In this document: piece by piece, positions 15,362 through 24,160 of the stretch
Layout: each line of letters opens with the position of its first letter
Numbering within the stretch: the first letter of the stretch is position 1
Source: Solobacterium sp.
Lineage (GTDB): Bacteria > Bacillota_I > Bacilli_A > Erysipelotrichales > Erysipelotrichaceae
NCBI GenBank assembly: GCA_017404505.1
Contig: JAFRCE010000005.1
Span: 1 to 64,000 of the forward strand
Direction of reading: 5' to 3'
DNA length: 64,000 nt
The notes under the pieces: generated by a model
The model's database searches: none
What the model saw: the letters and a program-made list of their open reading frames with translations, nothing else
What the model was told of the DNA's origin: nothing
Program-made: the position numbers and the translations under genes

Positions 15362-16510
15362 TTATTCGATATAGATGAATCCGTATAATGACTGTCCGTT
15401 GAGGTAATCGCCGGATACCCAGCCTTCGTGGTAACCGCCGAGGTAGCCGCCTTCCTGGATGTGGTAGGATCCGTCCGGTCCGACTGCGTCGACATATGCG
15501 ACGTGGTTGGAATAGACGCTGATCGCTCCGACTGCCGGGGTGCTGCCTGTCGCGTAACCGGAACCGGCTGCACTTGCCAGCCAGCTGCCGGCGTTGCCCC
15601 AGAAGCCCGGAAGTGCCACACCGGTGTTCTGGTATGCCAGCTGCCATGCGCTCCATGTACAGTTGGACCAGCCGCCGTAGTACGGGTTGCCGCTGCTGTC
15701 ACCGTGGATCGGTGCACCGGAACCTTCGTTATAGAATTCGTTCAGGCTCTGCTGCTGAGCTGCTTCTGCCTGACGTCTTGCTTCTTCTTCCGCTTCTTCC
15801 GCGGCGATACGTGCTGCTTCCTCTTCTTCCGCGATACGTCTTGCTTCTTCTTCTCTGGCTCGGATGACTTCTTCCGGTGTCTTGACCGTGACGGTCAGAT
15901 CAGCGGATGTCTTGTTTCCTTCCAGATCGACGACGGTGTAGGTGACGACGTAATCGCCGTCTTCTGACATATCCGGGGAACCGGATACTTTCAGGGTCGG
16001 CAGGATGCCGGAGTCGTCGTTGATATACGCGATGTAGGAAGATGCGTTCCATGCATCACCGTTATTGACGGTAATGTTCTTGGACTTCAGTTTCAGCTGC
16101 GGAGCGCTTGACTTGATCATCTTGACGGTCGCGTCCTGAGTGAAGGAATAACCGATGCTCTTGCTGTCACTGTCTGTGGTGACCAGTGATATCTTCGCTG
16201 TAACTGTCTGAATGCCGGTGGATGTGCGGTCGAAGCCGGTAACATCCAGCGTACTTCTTTCAATGTCTATAGTGTCCAGAGATATGCTGTCATCTGTGGA
16301 TGCTCTCTCGAATATAATCTCTTTCTTTAATGTGCTCATCGGATTGGTATCCTGCATGGAGATTTCGATAAGTGGTAAATCAACGAGCAAGGTTGTTTCA
16401 TCACTTGCCGATACCTGCAGTGCCGGAATCGTCGCTGCGAACATACCCGCAGCCGCCAGTCCGGTTAAAGCAATGCCAAACTTTCTGCGATTTCTTCTTT
16501 TATTCATCAT
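15362..16510 (-). CDS. Secreted CHAP-domain peptidoglycan hydrolase
   Basis: 382 aa. A signal peptide (residues 1 to about 35, cleavage near LQVSA) is followed by two Ig-like beta regions (the second ends at TVTVKTPEE), a Glu/Ala/Arg coiled coil (about residues 215-255) and a C-terminal CHAP domain. The CHAP catalytic cysteine is in NCTWSAW and the histidine in NHVAYVDA. It should cleave peptidoglycan peptide or amide bonds outside the cell. No ribosome binding site is visible: -35 TTGAAA, an 18-base spacer, -10 TAAAAT, then six bases and ATG, which predicts a leaderless message. A cre-like site lies upstream. Confidence 0.9.
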   Translation of the reverse strand: MMNKRRNRRKFGIALTGLAAAGMFAATIPALQVSASDETTLLVDLPLIEISMQDTNPMSTLKKEIIFERASTDDSISLDTIDIERSTLDVTGFDRTSTGIQTVTAKISLVTTDSDSKSIGYSFTQDATVKMIKSSAPQLKLKSKNITVNNGDAWNASSYIAYINDDSGILPTLKVSGSPDMSEDGDYVVTYTVVDLEGNKTSADLTVTVKTPEEVIRAREEEARRIAEEEEAARIAAEEAEEEARRQAEAAQQQSLNEFYNEGSGAPIHGDSSGNPYYGGWSNCTWSAWQLAYQNTGVALPGFWGNAGSWLASAAGSGYATGSTPAVGAISVYSNHVAYVDAVGPDGSYHIQEGGYLGGYHEGWVSGDYLNGQSLYGFIYIE

Positions 16511-16516
16511 GCCAAT

Positions 16517-16546
16517 ATTTTACAAAGTTATTCGGTCGCTTTTCAA
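16517..16546 (-). promoter_or_regulatory. Promoter of the CHAP gene, leaderless architecture
   Basis: On the minus strand, TTGAAA (16546-16541), an 18-base spacer and TAAAAT (16522-16517) are followed by only six bases (ATTGGC) before ATG at 16510. The expected start site is at or next to the start codon. Confidence 0.7.
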
Positions 16547-16580
16547 TCGTTTGGAGGCATTTCACATATTTATCCCAAAT

Positions 16581-16594
16581 TGTGAGCGCTTTCC
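16581..16594. promoter_or_regulatory. cre-like CcpA site between the CHAP gene and dtd
   Basis: TGTGAGCGCTTTCC matches cre at 13 of 14 positions. It lies about 70 bases upstream of the CHAP promoter start and about 80 bases upstream of the dtd promoter, in a 175-base divergent intergenic region with no other gene. Confidence 0.5.
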
Positions 16595-16685
16595 GCCTGT
16601 CTTTTTTATAAATTCATTATTTATATATGGGAGAAAGGTGTGAACCGGGACACCAAATACAGATGAATCTGTTATACTTGAGGAC

Positions 16686-17138
16686 GTGAAAACAGTCATA
16701 CAGAGAGTGCGTGAAGCAGCCGTGGTGATCGACGGTTCCGTGCACGGAAAAATAGATCAGGGATTCCTGCTTCTGGTCGGTATCCAGGATGCCGACGACG
16801 AAGCGACCGTCCGAAAAATGGCCGAGAAGATTTCCCGTCTGCGGGTCTTCGAAGACGAAGCCGGCAAGATGAATCTGTCACTTGCCCAGGTTGGCGGTGC
16901 GGTCCTTTCGATTTCCCAGTTCACATTGTATGCGGACTGCCATAAAGGAAACAGACCGTCTTTTGACAAAGCCGGCAAGCCGGATCATGCCAGAAAGATG
17001 TATGCGTATTTCAATGATGTGATGAGAGAACTCGGCCACCACGTGGAAGAGGGAATTTTCGCCGCTGACATGAAAGTCAGTCTGTGCAATGACGGACCGG
17101 TGACGATCATCATGGATTCACAGGAACTGTTCGGCTAG
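16686..17138 (+). CDS. dtd: D-aminoacyl-tRNA deacylase
   Basis: 150 aa, the usual length. It hydrolyses D-aminoacyl-tRNA (and Gly-tRNA-Ala) to protect translation. Family motifs are VQRVREAAV at the N-terminus, LSISQFTLYADC (S-Q-F-T active-site strand) and GxMxVxLxNDGPVT near the C-terminus, here DMKVSLCNDGPVT. The start is GTG at 16686. TATACT (16673-16678) ends 7 bases before it and there is no Shine-Dalgarno site, so a leaderless message is expected. It heads a run with the DUF951 and ychF genes. Confidence 0.95.
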   Translation: MKTVIQRVREAAVVIDGSVHGKIDQGFLLLVGIQDADDEATVRKMAEKISRLRVFEDEAGKMNLSLAQVGGAVLSISQFTLYADCHKGNRPSFDKAGKPDHARKMYAYFNDVMRELGHHVEEGIFAADMKVSLCNDGPVTIIMDSQELFG

Positions 17139-17150
17139 AAGGGGGAACAC

Positions 17151-17345
17151 ATGACTCCGGAATATGATCTGAATGATATTGTGGAAATGAAAAAAGAACA
17201 TCCCTGTCACAAGTCCAGATACTGGAAGGTGATCCGGATGGGTGCGGATATCAAAATCAAATGTCAGGGCTGCGGAGCTGTCGTGATGTTTCCGCGTCAT
17301 GAATTTGAACGCAAGCTGAAGAAAGTGATAGAAAAAGCACAGTAA
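17151..17345 (+). CDS. DUF951 family small protein
   Basis: 64 aa. The central motif KxxHPCxxxxW followed by GADIKIKCxGCGxxVMFPRxEFE is diagnostic of DUF951, a small Cys-containing family found in Firmicutes directly upstream of ychF. The three cysteines and histidine could bind a metal. GAAGGGGGA precedes the ATG and ychF starts 16 bases after the stop. Its position suggests a link to ribosome or nucleotide-dependent functions; the function is not known. Confidence 0.92.
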   Translation: MTPEYDLNDIVEMKKEHPCHKSRYWKVIRMGADIKIKCQGCGAVVMFPRHEFERKLKKVIEKAQ

Positions 17346-17361
17346 GAAGGGAAAGCGATAT

Positions 17362-18462
17362 ATGGCATTAACAGCAGGTATCGTCGGTCTGCCGAACGTC
17401 GGCAAATCGACATTGTTCAACGCGATTACAAACAGCCAGGTACTGGCTGAAAACTATCCGTTCGCGACGATCAGTCCGAATGTCGGAGTGGTGGAAGTGC
17501 CGGATGAGAGAATGGAAGAATTTGTTAAGTTCTACAATCCGAAAAAGACGATTTATACGACCTTTGAGTTTACCGATATTGCCGGTCTGGTCAAAGGGGC
17601 GTCCAAGGGTGAAGGTCTGGGCAACCAGTTTCTTGCCAACATCCGTGAAACGGATGCGATCGTTCACGTCGTCAGATGCTTTGATGATGACAACATCGAA
17701 CACGTGGAAGGCAGCGTGGACCCGGTCCGCGACATCGAGGAGATCAATCTCGAACTCTGTCTGGCTGATCTGGATTCCATCGTCAGCCGCATCGGCAGGA
17801 TCGCCAAGAAGGCGCAGACGAAAGACAAGGACGCAATGCGGGAAATGGATGTCCTGAGCCGCCTGAAGGATGCGCTGGAAGCAGGCAGACCGGTGCGTCT
17901 GGTCGAACTGAACAAGGATGAGAAGGCCATCATCCGCGGTTACGGTCTGCTGACCGCCAAGCCGGTGATCTATGTTGCCAACATGAGCGATGAGGAAATC
18001 GCCGATCCGGAAAACAATTCCTACTTTCAGAAAGTACGGGATTTCGCGGCCGGCGAAGGCAGTGAATGCATTGCCATCTGCGCCAAGATCGAAGAAGAAC
18101 TGTCCGGCCTTGACAAAGAAGAGAAGAAAGCTTTTCTGGAAGACCTCGGCATCCGTCAGTCCGGTCTGGATCAGATCATCCAGGCGGCCTATCATCTGCT
18201 TGGCTTAAGAACGTTCTTCACGGTCGGCGAACCAGAGTGCCGGGCCTGGACGTTCCGGGAAGGAATGAAAGCCCCGCAGTGTGCCGGCATTATCCACACG
18301 GATTTCGAGAAGGGCTTTATCCGGGCGGAAATCTACAGTTATGAAGACTTCATGGAATACCATTCCGAAGCCGCTCTGAAGGAGCACGGCCGCATCCGTC
18401 TGGAAGGAAAAGAATATCTGATGAAGGACGGAGACATTGTTTTCTTCCGCTTCAATGTATAA
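17362..18462 (+). CDS. ychF: Redox-regulated ribosome-binding ATPase YchF (OBG family)
   Basis: 366 aa, full length. It has the P-loop GLPNVGKST, the strictly conserved [20 protein letters not shown] switch region, [20 protein letters not shown], and the C-terminal TGS-like domain ([30 protein letters not shown]). YchF binds ATP rather than GTP and associates with ribosomes. It is transcribed with the DUF951 gene upstream. Confidence 0.97.
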   Translation: MALTAGIVGLPNVGKSTLFNAITNSQVLAENYPFATISPNVGVVEVPDERMEEFVKFYNPKKTIYTTFEFTDIAGLVKGASKGEGLGNQFLANIRETDAIVHVVRCFDDDNIEHVEGSVDPVRDIEEINLELCLADLDSIVSRIGRIAKKAQTKDKDAMREMDVLSRLKDALEAGRPVRLVELNKDEKAIIRGYGLLTAKPVIYVANMSDEEIADPENNSYFQKVRDFAAGEGSECIAICAKIEEELSGLDKEEKKAFLEDLGIRQSGLDQIIQAAYHLLGLRTFFTVGEPECRAWTFREGMKAPQCAGIIHTDFEKGFIRAEIYSYEDFMEYHSEAALKEHGRIRLEGKEYLMKDGDIVFFRFNV

Positions 18463-18524
18463 AAAAACCACATCTGCCGAGATTAGTGTTAGAATATATT
18501 CAACAATTGACGGAGGTTTTTGCT

Positions 18525-18848
18525 ATGAAACTGATTCTGGCTATCGTATCGAATGATGATGCATCTGCTGTTACTTCAGCATTGACGAAAAACAATTTCT
18601 ATATGACCAGACTTGCGACAACCGGCGGTTTCCTGCGTGCAGGCAATACAACGATCATTATCGGTACCGAAGATGAACTCGTTGACAAATGTATTGAAAC
18701 GATCGGTTCCGAGGCCAAGAGACGTACGGAAATCGTTCCTTCCACAGCCAGTTATGATATCGGACGTTATGCGTCATTCCCGGTTGAAGTGCAGATCGGC
18801 GGCGCCACGATTTTCGTCCTCGATGTCGAACAGTTCAAGAAGTTATAA
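18525..18848 (+). CDS. Cyclic-di-AMP receptor, PII-like (DarA/PstA family)
   Basis: 107 aa. The PII-like ferredoxin fold carries the family signature MKLILAIVSNDDA near the N-terminus, then TRLATTGGFLRAGNTT, which contacts c-di-AMP, and the C-terminal VEVQIGGATIFVLDVEQF. It is a trimeric cytoplasmic sensor whose downstream target is uncertain. The ATG at 18525 has GGAGG upstream; an in-frame start at 18486 lies before that site and is rejected. A terminator follows. Confidence 0.94.
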   Translation: MKLILAIVSNDDASAVTSALTKNNFYMTRLATTGGFLRAGNTTIIIGTEDELVDKCIETIGSEAKRRTEIVPSTASYDIGRYASFPVEVQIGGATIFVLDVEQFKKL

Positions 18849-18854
18849 TCAGAG

Positions 18855-18891
18855 GAAACCGGTTCTCTTTCTGTAAGGGAACGGTTTTTTT
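18855..18891 (+). terminator. Terminator after the c-di-AMP receptor gene
   Basis: AACCGGTTCTC pairs imperfectly with GGGAACGGTT, followed by seven T residues. Confidence 0.7.
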
Positions 18892-18901
18892 ACGGAGGAA
18901 T

Positions 18902-19405
18902 ATGATCAGAAAAACGGAAGAAGCTGACCGTGAGGAAGTGCTGGCCGTTTATAATGACGCGAAGGAATACTTCCGGACACACGGCATTCCGCAGTGGCAG
19001 AAGGGCACTCCTGATGGGAATACGCTGCACAGCGATATGCAGAGAGGCTACAGTTACGTGCTGGAAAAAGACGGGAAAATCGTCGGCACAGCCTGCATCA
19101 TTGAAGAGGCGGATCCGGATTATCTCAGCATCACGGAAGGAAAATGGCTGAATGAGGAACCGTATGTGGTGATTCACAGGATCGCGGTTCTTTCTTCCTG
19201 CAAAGGAAAAGGCCTGGCTTCTGAATTGCTTGCCTGCGCGTGTGAAAAGGCCAGGGCAAAAGGCTGGAACAACATCCGTATCGATACCCATGAAGACAAT
19301 CGTTCCATGCGCCGCCTGCTTGCCAAAAACGGGTTCGTGCAGTGTGGCAATGTCCGGGTCGGAAAATACAAAGAACCGCGCATTGCATATCAGAAAGTCT
19401 TATGA
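18902..19405 (+). CDS. GNAT family N-acetyltransferase
   Basis: 167 aa. The acetyl-CoA pyrophosphate loop is in VLSSCKGKGLASELL (Q/RxxGxG/A type), preceded by the strand VVIHRIAV and followed by KNGFVQCG, the typical final motif. The substrate is unknown; acetylation of a small amine or a protein N-terminus is possible. ACGGAGGA precedes the ATG. The gene is monocistronic between two terminators. Confidence 0.88.
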   Translation: MIRKTEEADREEVLAVYNDAKEYFRTHGIPQWQKGTPDGNTLHSDMQRGYSYVLEKDGKIVGTACIIEEADPDYLSITEGKWLNEEPYVVIHRIAVLSSCKGKGLASELLACACEKARAKGWNNIRIDTHEDNRSMRRLLAKNGFVQCGNVRVGKYKEPRIAYQKVL

Positions 19406-19440
19406 AAAGACCGTGATCAATATGATCACGATCTTTTTTT
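19405..19440. terminator. Bidirectional terminator overlapping the cca stop
   Basis: GACCGTGATCA pairs with TGATCACGATC around three bases, with flanking A- and T-runs. The cca stop codon lies inside the 3' arm on the minus strand. Confidence 0.88.
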
Positions 19441-20631
19441 CGGATATGCGGCGGCAGCCTCGAGCAGGAGCTGCCGGCGGTTGCCGATCTGATCTTCCAT
19501 GACAAGATCAAGCAGATATTCCAGGACTTCGGCGATTTCCTTACCCTGATAGCCAAGGGCGGCGATATCGGAACCGCTGATGTCCATATCCTTCAGCTGC
19601 CAGCATTCATGGCGGCGTATTACTTCCTGATACTCTGCCAGCATGCCGGCGTCGTTCAGCTGTGGATCAAGAGCTTTGCGGAAGCGGACATAATCTTCGA
19701 AGGGAACCTGCAGGAAGCGCAGCAGTTTGCGGATCGCCGTATGCGTGCTCACATCGGCCTGGCGGTACTGCAGCAGATTGAGGATCTGTTTTTTCTCGTG
19801 GTTGGAGTATTTCAGTTCATTCAGGGTTTTCTCACTGTCCAGTGACGGACAGCAGGCCAGAAGCAGTGCCATTCTGAGCAGCGGCCGGTCGGTATTGTCG
19901 ATCACCTGCAGGGTGTGTTCCCATTCTTCGTCCGTGATGTTTTTGCCTTCCGGCAGAGCGGCGTTGAAGACGGTACGGTAGGCCTTCATACAGACGGCGC
20001 AGACCGGTGCGCAAAAGAATCCGTTCAGTTCTTCACGGATCCGTTCCATGGAAACGAAACGGAGCAGACTGATATTGTTCAGCAGTGCTTTGCGGGTGTT
20101 TTCTTCGATCGTGAAGTTGAGCCGGGCAGCGAAGCGGAGAGCCCGCAGAATACGCAGAGCGTCTTCGTTAAAGCGCGTGTCGGCATCGCCGATGCAGCGC
20201 AGGATCTTTTTTTTCAGGTCTTTTGTGCCACCGAAGAAATCAAGAATGCCCTCGGCCGGATTGTAGCAGAGCGCGTTGACCGTGAAATCACGGCGGGCGC
20301 AGTCCTCTTCCACTGCCCGGGAAAAGGTGACGGTTTCCGGATGACGGTGATCGGGATAGACACTGTCACGGCGGAAGGTCGTGATTTCAAGCGGCTGATT
20401 GTCGATCAGCACCGTCAGGGTGCCGTGCTTCAAGCCGGTTTCGATCGTTTTGTAATCACGGAATACTTCCTGCATCTCCTCCGGCCGGGCATCGGTCGTC
20501 AGATCGTAGTCATGAACCGGCAAATGCAGCAGAAAACTGCGTACGGCACCGCCGACGACATAGCATTCATATCCGTTTTCCTCCAGCAGTTTCATTCCTT
20601 TGGAAACATAGCCGGGCAATTTCATTTTCAT
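19426..20631 (-). CDS. cca: CCA tRNA nucleotidyltransferase
   Basis: 401 aa, class II CCA-adding enzyme (Firmicutes type). The N-terminal nucleotidyltransferase domain shows GGAVRSFLL and the metal-binding DYD in HDYDLTTDA, then TFRRDSVY, the RRDFTVNALCYN motif and LRFAARLNF. The C-terminal half is the helical tRNA-binding body. It adds or repairs the 3' CCA of tRNA. There is no Shine-Dalgarno site: TACAAT (20643-20638) ends six bases before ATG at 20631, predicting a leaderless message. A second in-frame ATG is at 20625. Confidence 0.96.
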   Translation of the reverse strand: MKMKLPGYVSKGMKLLEENGYECYVVGGAVRSFLLHLPVHDYDLTTDARPEEMQEVFRDYKTIETGLKHGTLTVLIDNQPLEITTFRRDSVYPDHRHPETVTFSRAVEEDCARRDFTVNALCYNPAEGILDFFGGTKDLKKKILRCIGDADTRFNEDALRILRALRFAARLNFTIEENTRKALLNNISLLRFVSMERIREELNGFFCAPVCAVCMKAYRTVFNAALPEGKNITDEEWEHTLQVIDNTDRPLLRMALLLACCPSLDSEKTLNELKYSNHEKKQILNLLQYRQADVSTHTAIRKLLRFLQVPFEDYVRFRKALDPQLNDAGMLAEYQEVIRRHECWQLKDMDISGSDIAALGYQGKEIAEVLEYLLDLVMEDQIGNRRQLLLEAAAAYPKKRS

Positions 20632-20719
20632 GACTATATTGTACTATAGGGAGACAGCAGTGATGTGGAAAACCGGAAGGCTTTTTATGATACACTTTGA
20701 TTAAGAAAGAGGGAATTGT

Positions 20720-21196
20720 ATGAGAATCGGACAATCATCGGATATTCACCGTCTGGTAGAAGGCAGAAAGCTGATCCTCGGCGGTGTGGAAATAGAGTCT
20801 GACCTGGGTCTTCTCGGACACAGTGACGCGGACGCTCTGACCCATGCGGTGGCGGAGGCGATTCTTGGCGCTTTAGCGCTTGGTGATCTTGGCAAATGGT
20901 TCCCGGATACCGACCCGAAGTGGGAAGGTGCGGATTCGCAGGTCATTCTGCGGGCGGTTGCCGCGATGATGGATGAAAGAGGCTACCGGATCGGCAACGT
21001 CGACAGTCTGGTGCTGATCGAAAAGCCGAAGATGGCGCCGCACATCCAGAAAATGCGGGCGAATTTCGCGGCCGCTCTGAATTGTGATATCGAGCGGATC
21101 AGCGTCAAGGCCACCCGCGGAGAAGGACTTGGCTATGTTGGCCGCCGTGAGGGCGTGCTTGCCCAGGCTGTCGTCCTGCTGGAGGAAAAAGAATAA
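20720..21196 (+). CDS. ispF: 2-C-methyl-D-erythritol 2,4-cyclodiphosphate synthase
   Basis: 158 aa, full length. Metal ligands are in SSDIH (D8, H10) and HSDADALTHAV (H42 region), and the conserved KATRGEGLGYVGR closes the active site of the trimer. It makes the cyclic diphosphate in the non-mevalonate isoprenoid pathway. GAGGGA precedes the ATG. The next gene begins one base after the stop. Other MEP genes are not in the window. Confidence 0.96.
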   Translation: MRIGQSSDIHRLVEGRKLILGGVEIESDLGLLGHSDADALTHAVAEAILGALALGDLGKWFPDTDPKWEGADSQVILRAVAAMMDERGYRIGNVDSLVLIEKPKMAPHIQKMRANFAAALNCDIERISVKATRGEGLGYVGRREGVLAQAVVLLEEKE

Positions 21197-21197
21197 G

Positions 21198-22424
21198 ATG
21201 TTCGCAAAGACAGATGAATTGAAAGTGCTCCGTGATCCGGTGCACGGCTATATCCGTGTCGAACTGCAGGTGATCTGGGACTGTATCAACAGCGCCTGGT
21301 TTCAGCGTCTGCGCCGGATCCGTCAATTGGGCGGTGCCAATATGGTGTATCACTGCGCCGAGCACACCCGTTTTTCCCATTCGCTGGGTGTTTATGAAGT
21401 GGTCCGGCGGATGGTCAGTGAGGTGCCGGACATCGTCGCGGCATTGAGTGAACGGGACAAGGTCGTCGTCATGGCGGCCGGACTGCTGCACGATCTGGGC
21501 CACGGACCCTACAGCCATACGTTTGAACTGGTGACGAACACGTCGCATGAAGAATATACCTGCCGGATCATTGAGGAGGATACAGAAATCACCCGTATCC
21601 TGAACAGTGCCGCGCCAGGGCTGGCGAAAGAAGTCGCGGATGTCATCCGCCACACTTCCGCCAATCCGCTGCTTTCCCAGATCGTCAGCAGCCAGCTGGA
21701 TGCGGACAGGATGGACTATCTGCTCAGAGACGCCTATTTCACCGGCACCAAATACGGAGAATTTGACATGGAAAGAATTCTCCGCACCCTGCGCATCGAA
21801 GACGGCCGGCAGCTGGTCGTCAAACAGAGCGGTGTTTACGCGGTGGAAAACTATATCATGTCGAGATACCACATGTATTGGCAGGTGTATTATCATCCGA
21901 CAGCCCGCAGTTTTGAATGTGTGATGAACGCCCTGTTCCGAAGAATTAAGGAACTGTACGGTCCGGCAAACGAAGAAGAACTGATCGACGTCTTCCGGCC
22001 GCTGATCAAAAACCGGCCGCTTTCCCTGGCGGAGTATTTCCGTCTGGATGAGTCTTCCTGCGGCTATGCGTTTGACGTGCTGGCCGGTCATCCGGACAGG
22101 ATCGTCAGCGACATGGCAGGCAGGATCCGTGACCGCCGGCTGTTCGTCTATGCCGACAGTACGCCGGAAAGCATCGAAGCAGTCCGGGAAAAACTGGCTG
22201 CCTGCGATCTCAGCGAGGAATACTATCTCGGTCATGATTCCGTCCGCCAGAACCCATATGTACCTTATACCGGACAGCAGGACGGCTCGATCTGGGTGCG
22301 CATGAAAGACGGTTCCGTCCGTGAACTTTCCAATGCGTCCAATATCGTTTACAGCCTGACGCACGGTCCGACCAACGATGACAACAAAATCTTTTTCCCG
22401 CGGGAACTTGCCGGTCTGGATTGA
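21198..22424 (+). CDS. HD-domain phosphohydrolase (dGTPase/YwfO-like)
   Basis: 408 aa. The N-terminal VLRDPVHGYI and RLRRIRQLG are characteristic of YwfO-type HD hydrolases. H-HD-D metal ligands lie in HTRFSHSLGV, LLHDLGHGPYSH and, later, SSQLDADRMDYLLRD. The family hydrolyses nucleoside triphosphates, including dNTPs or (p)ppGpp-like nucleotides; the exact substrate is not given by sequence. The ATG at 21198 follows ispF by one base, and an in-frame start inside ispF is rejected. Confidence 0.9.
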   Translation: MFAKTDELKVLRDPVHGYIRVELQVIWDCINSAWFQRLRRIRQLGGANMVYHCAEHTRFSHSLGVYEVVRRMVSEVPDIVAALSERDKVVVMAAGLLHDLGHGPYSHTFELVTNTSHEEYTCRIIEEDTEITRILNSAAPGLAKEVADVIRHTSANPLLSQIVSSQLDADRMDYLLRDAYFTGTKYGEFDMERILRTLRIEDGRQLVVKQSGVYAVENYIMSRYHMYWQVYYHPTARSFECVMNALFRRIKELYGPANEEELIDVFRPLIKNRPLSLAEYFRLDESSCGYAFDVLAGHPDRIVSDMAGRIRDRRLFVYADSTPESIEAVREKLAACDLSEEYYLGHDSVRQNPYVPYTGQQDGSIWVRMKDGSVRELSNASNIVYSLTHGPTNDDNKIFFPRELAGLD

Positions 22425-22443
22425 CAGATAACGCAAATGGATT

Positions 22444-22827
22444 ATGATTCAGGATATGAAAGTCAGTGTCCGCATGATCCGCCGCGATATGTTAACCGGG
22501 GAAGAAGAAGTCCTTCTGGAAACGGAAGGTCTGCTGAATGGAAACAGACTGCTTTACAGGGAAAGTGACACAGCCCGGCAGTCTGTTATTTTTGCTGATC
22601 AGATCATTCTGCAGAGGCATGCGGACGTCAGCAGCAAAACGGTGCTGTCGTACGGCAAAGAGGGCGTCAGCACGGTTGTTTCCGCATACGGAACGATGGA
22701 ACTGAAAACCCGTCTGCTCGCTTCGCATCGGAGTCTGAACGAGTGGTCCGTGCTCTATCAGGTTGTCTCCGGAAGTGAAATTGTGCTGCATCAGGAACTT
22801 GTCTGGCAGATATCGATGAGAAATTGA
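22444..22827 (+). CDS. DUF1934 family beta-barrel protein (YwiB-like)
   Basis: 127 aa, almost all beta-strand. The N-terminal VSVRMIRRDMLTGEEEVLLETEG and YRESD then pattern fits DUF1934, a calycin-like small barrel of Firmicutes. In Bacillus relatives ywiB sits near rpoE, as it does here with rpoE 88 bases downstream. The function is unknown. No clear Shine-Dalgarno site stands before the ATG, so the start (22444, or ATG at 22456) is uncertain. Confidence 0.8.
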   Translation: MIQDMKVSVRMIRRDMLTGEEEVLLETEGLLNGNRLLYRESDTARQSVIFADQIILQRHADVSSKTVLSYGKEGVSTVVSAYGTMELKTRLLASHRSLNEWSVLYQVVSGSEIVLHQELVWQISMRN

Positions 22828-22915
22828 ATGATATCTGTTGACTTTGCAGGAAGAGTGCACTATCATTCCGATTACGAGTTACTTTAATAAAAGGTAATTA
22901 AAGGAGAGAGTTTGA

Positions 22916-23248
22916 ATGAGTTACAATCAGACCATGACCGATGTTGCATACAGCTGTCTTTCGAAACGCAAGAGAGAAATCGAATTTGCAAAACTTTGGG
23001 CGGAAGTCTCCAAGACAATGAAAATTCCGGAAGAAAAACTGAAGCGGAAAAAGAGCCAGTTTTATTCTGAACTGATGCTTGACAATCGTTTCGCGTCCCT
23101 GGAAAACAACAAATGGGATCTCAGGAACAGACGCAAATATGATGAGGTGCACGTAAACACGAGTGAGATTGAAATTGACGATGAGGAGAATGACGAACTG
23201 CTGGATGACAGCGGTCTGGACATCCCCAGCGGCGATGATGCATACTGA
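22916..23248 (+). CDS. rpoE: DNA-directed RNA polymerase delta subunit
   Basis: 110 aa. The N-terminal globular domain (residues 1-75) has the HARE-HTH pattern of RpoE delta: TDVAYSCLSKRKREIEFAKLWAEVSK, then a DNRFASLENNKWDLR motif. The C-terminal tail is acidic (EIEIDDEENDELLDD), as in known delta proteins, though shorter than in Bacillus. Delta promotes RNA polymerase recycling and promoter selectivity and is specific to Firmicutes. GGAGAGA precedes the ATG. Confidence 0.93.
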   Translation: MSYNQTMTDVAYSCLSKRKREIEFAKLWAEVSKTMKIPEEKLKRKKSQFYSELMLDNRFASLENNKWDLRNRRKYDEVHVNTSEIEIDDEENDELLDDSGLDIPSGDDAY

Positions 23249-23263
23249 TAAATTTGATGTTTT

Positions 23264-23288
23264 AAAAAGCGCGGAAATGCGCTTTTTT
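23264..23288 (+). terminator. Terminator of rpoE
   Basis: AAAAAGCGC pairs with GCGCTTTTTT around six bases. Confidence 0.9.
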
Positions 23289-23365
23289 ACTTAACAAAGC
23301 GCTTTTCAATAAGAGTAAAAAGGAATATGATTAAAGTACCTAAAAACAAGGAGGAAAATAATTTT

Positions 23366-24160
23366 ATGGTTTTAGTTTCTGCTAAGGAAATGATTGAAAA
23401 GGCCCATGAAGGTCATTATGCGATTCCGGCATTTAACACAAACAACCTGGAATGGACAAAGTGCATTTTAACAGCTTGCGAACAGGCTAAGTCCCCTGTT
23501 ATCATTCAGGCTTCCGAAGGCGCTGCCAAGTATATGGGCGGCTACAAGATGGTTGTTGACATGGTTGCAGACCTGCATGACTCCATGCAGATCACTGTAC
23601 CGGTTGCTCTGCATCTCGACCATGGCACATATGAAGGTGCTAAGGCCTGCATCGAAGCAGGATTCACATCTGTTATGTTCGACGGTTCTCACTATGACAT
23701 CGACGAGAACATTGCCAAGTCCAAGGACATCATTGCTCTGGCACACAGCAAGGGCGTTTCTGTAGAGTGCGAAGTCGGCGGCATCGGCGGCGTTGAAGAC
23801 GGTGTAGCTTCCAACGGCGAACTGGCTGATCCGGCAGAGTGCAAGGCTGTCGCTGACCTCGGCGTAGACTTCCTGGCTTGCGGCATCGGCAACATCCATG
23901 GCAAGTATCCGGAAAACTGGGCTGGTCTGAGCTTTGACCGCCTGAACGAAATCAACGAAGCAGTCGACGGCAAACCACTGGTTCTCCACGGCGGTTCCGG
24001 TATTCCGTTTGATCAGACAAGCAAGGCCATCACAATGGGCGTCTCCAAGATCAACGTCAACACCGAACTCCAGCTGGTCTTCGCTGATGCGACAAGAAAG
24101 TATGTCGAAGCAGGCAAGGATCTCGAAGGCAAGGGCTATGACCCGCGTAAACTCCTGTAG
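23366..24160 (+). CDS. fba: Class II fructose-1,6-bisphosphate aldolase with in-frame amber codon
   Basis: 264 aa to the TAG at 24158-24160. The start is the ATG at 23366 (AAGGAGG upstream). Zinc and substrate motifs are present: LDHGT, DGSHYDIDEN, ECEVGGIGG, GIGNIHGKYP, LHGGSGIP, KINVNTE. It splits FBP into glyceraldehyde-3-phosphate and dihydroxyacetone phosphate in glycolysis. After the TAG the frame continues with PGCDAIIAKAIELC to a TAA at 24230-24232. This is the normal C-terminal helix of the family, and the TAG replaces a residue that is Lys or Gly in relatives. The full protein would be 288 aa. TAG is used as a stop elsewhere (for example in dtd). Confidence 0.95.
   Translation: MVLVSAKEMIEKAHEGHYAIPAFNTNNLEWTKCILTACEQAKSPVIIQASEGAAKYMGGYKMVVDMVADLHDSMQITVPVALHLDHGTYEGAKACIEAGFTSVMFDGSHYDIDENIAKSKDIIALAHSKGVSVECEVGGIGGVEDGVASNGELADPAECKAVADLGVDFLACGIGNIHGKYPENWAGLSFDRLNEINEAVDGKPLVLHGGSGIPFDQTSKAITMGVSKINVNTELQLVFADATRKYVEAGKDLEGKGYDPRKLL

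Noticed and set aside
23293..23312. AAAGCGCTTTT upstream of fba as a cre site
   Set aside because: The core matches, but the outer TG and CA positions do not line up with the central CG, so the match to the consensus is poor.
24158..24160. TAG recoded as an amino acid (for example pyrrolysine) in the aldolase gene
   Set aside because: TAG is the normal terminator of dtd and the VanY-like gene, RF1 is present, and no pyl genes are seen. A point mutation or sequencing error is simpler.
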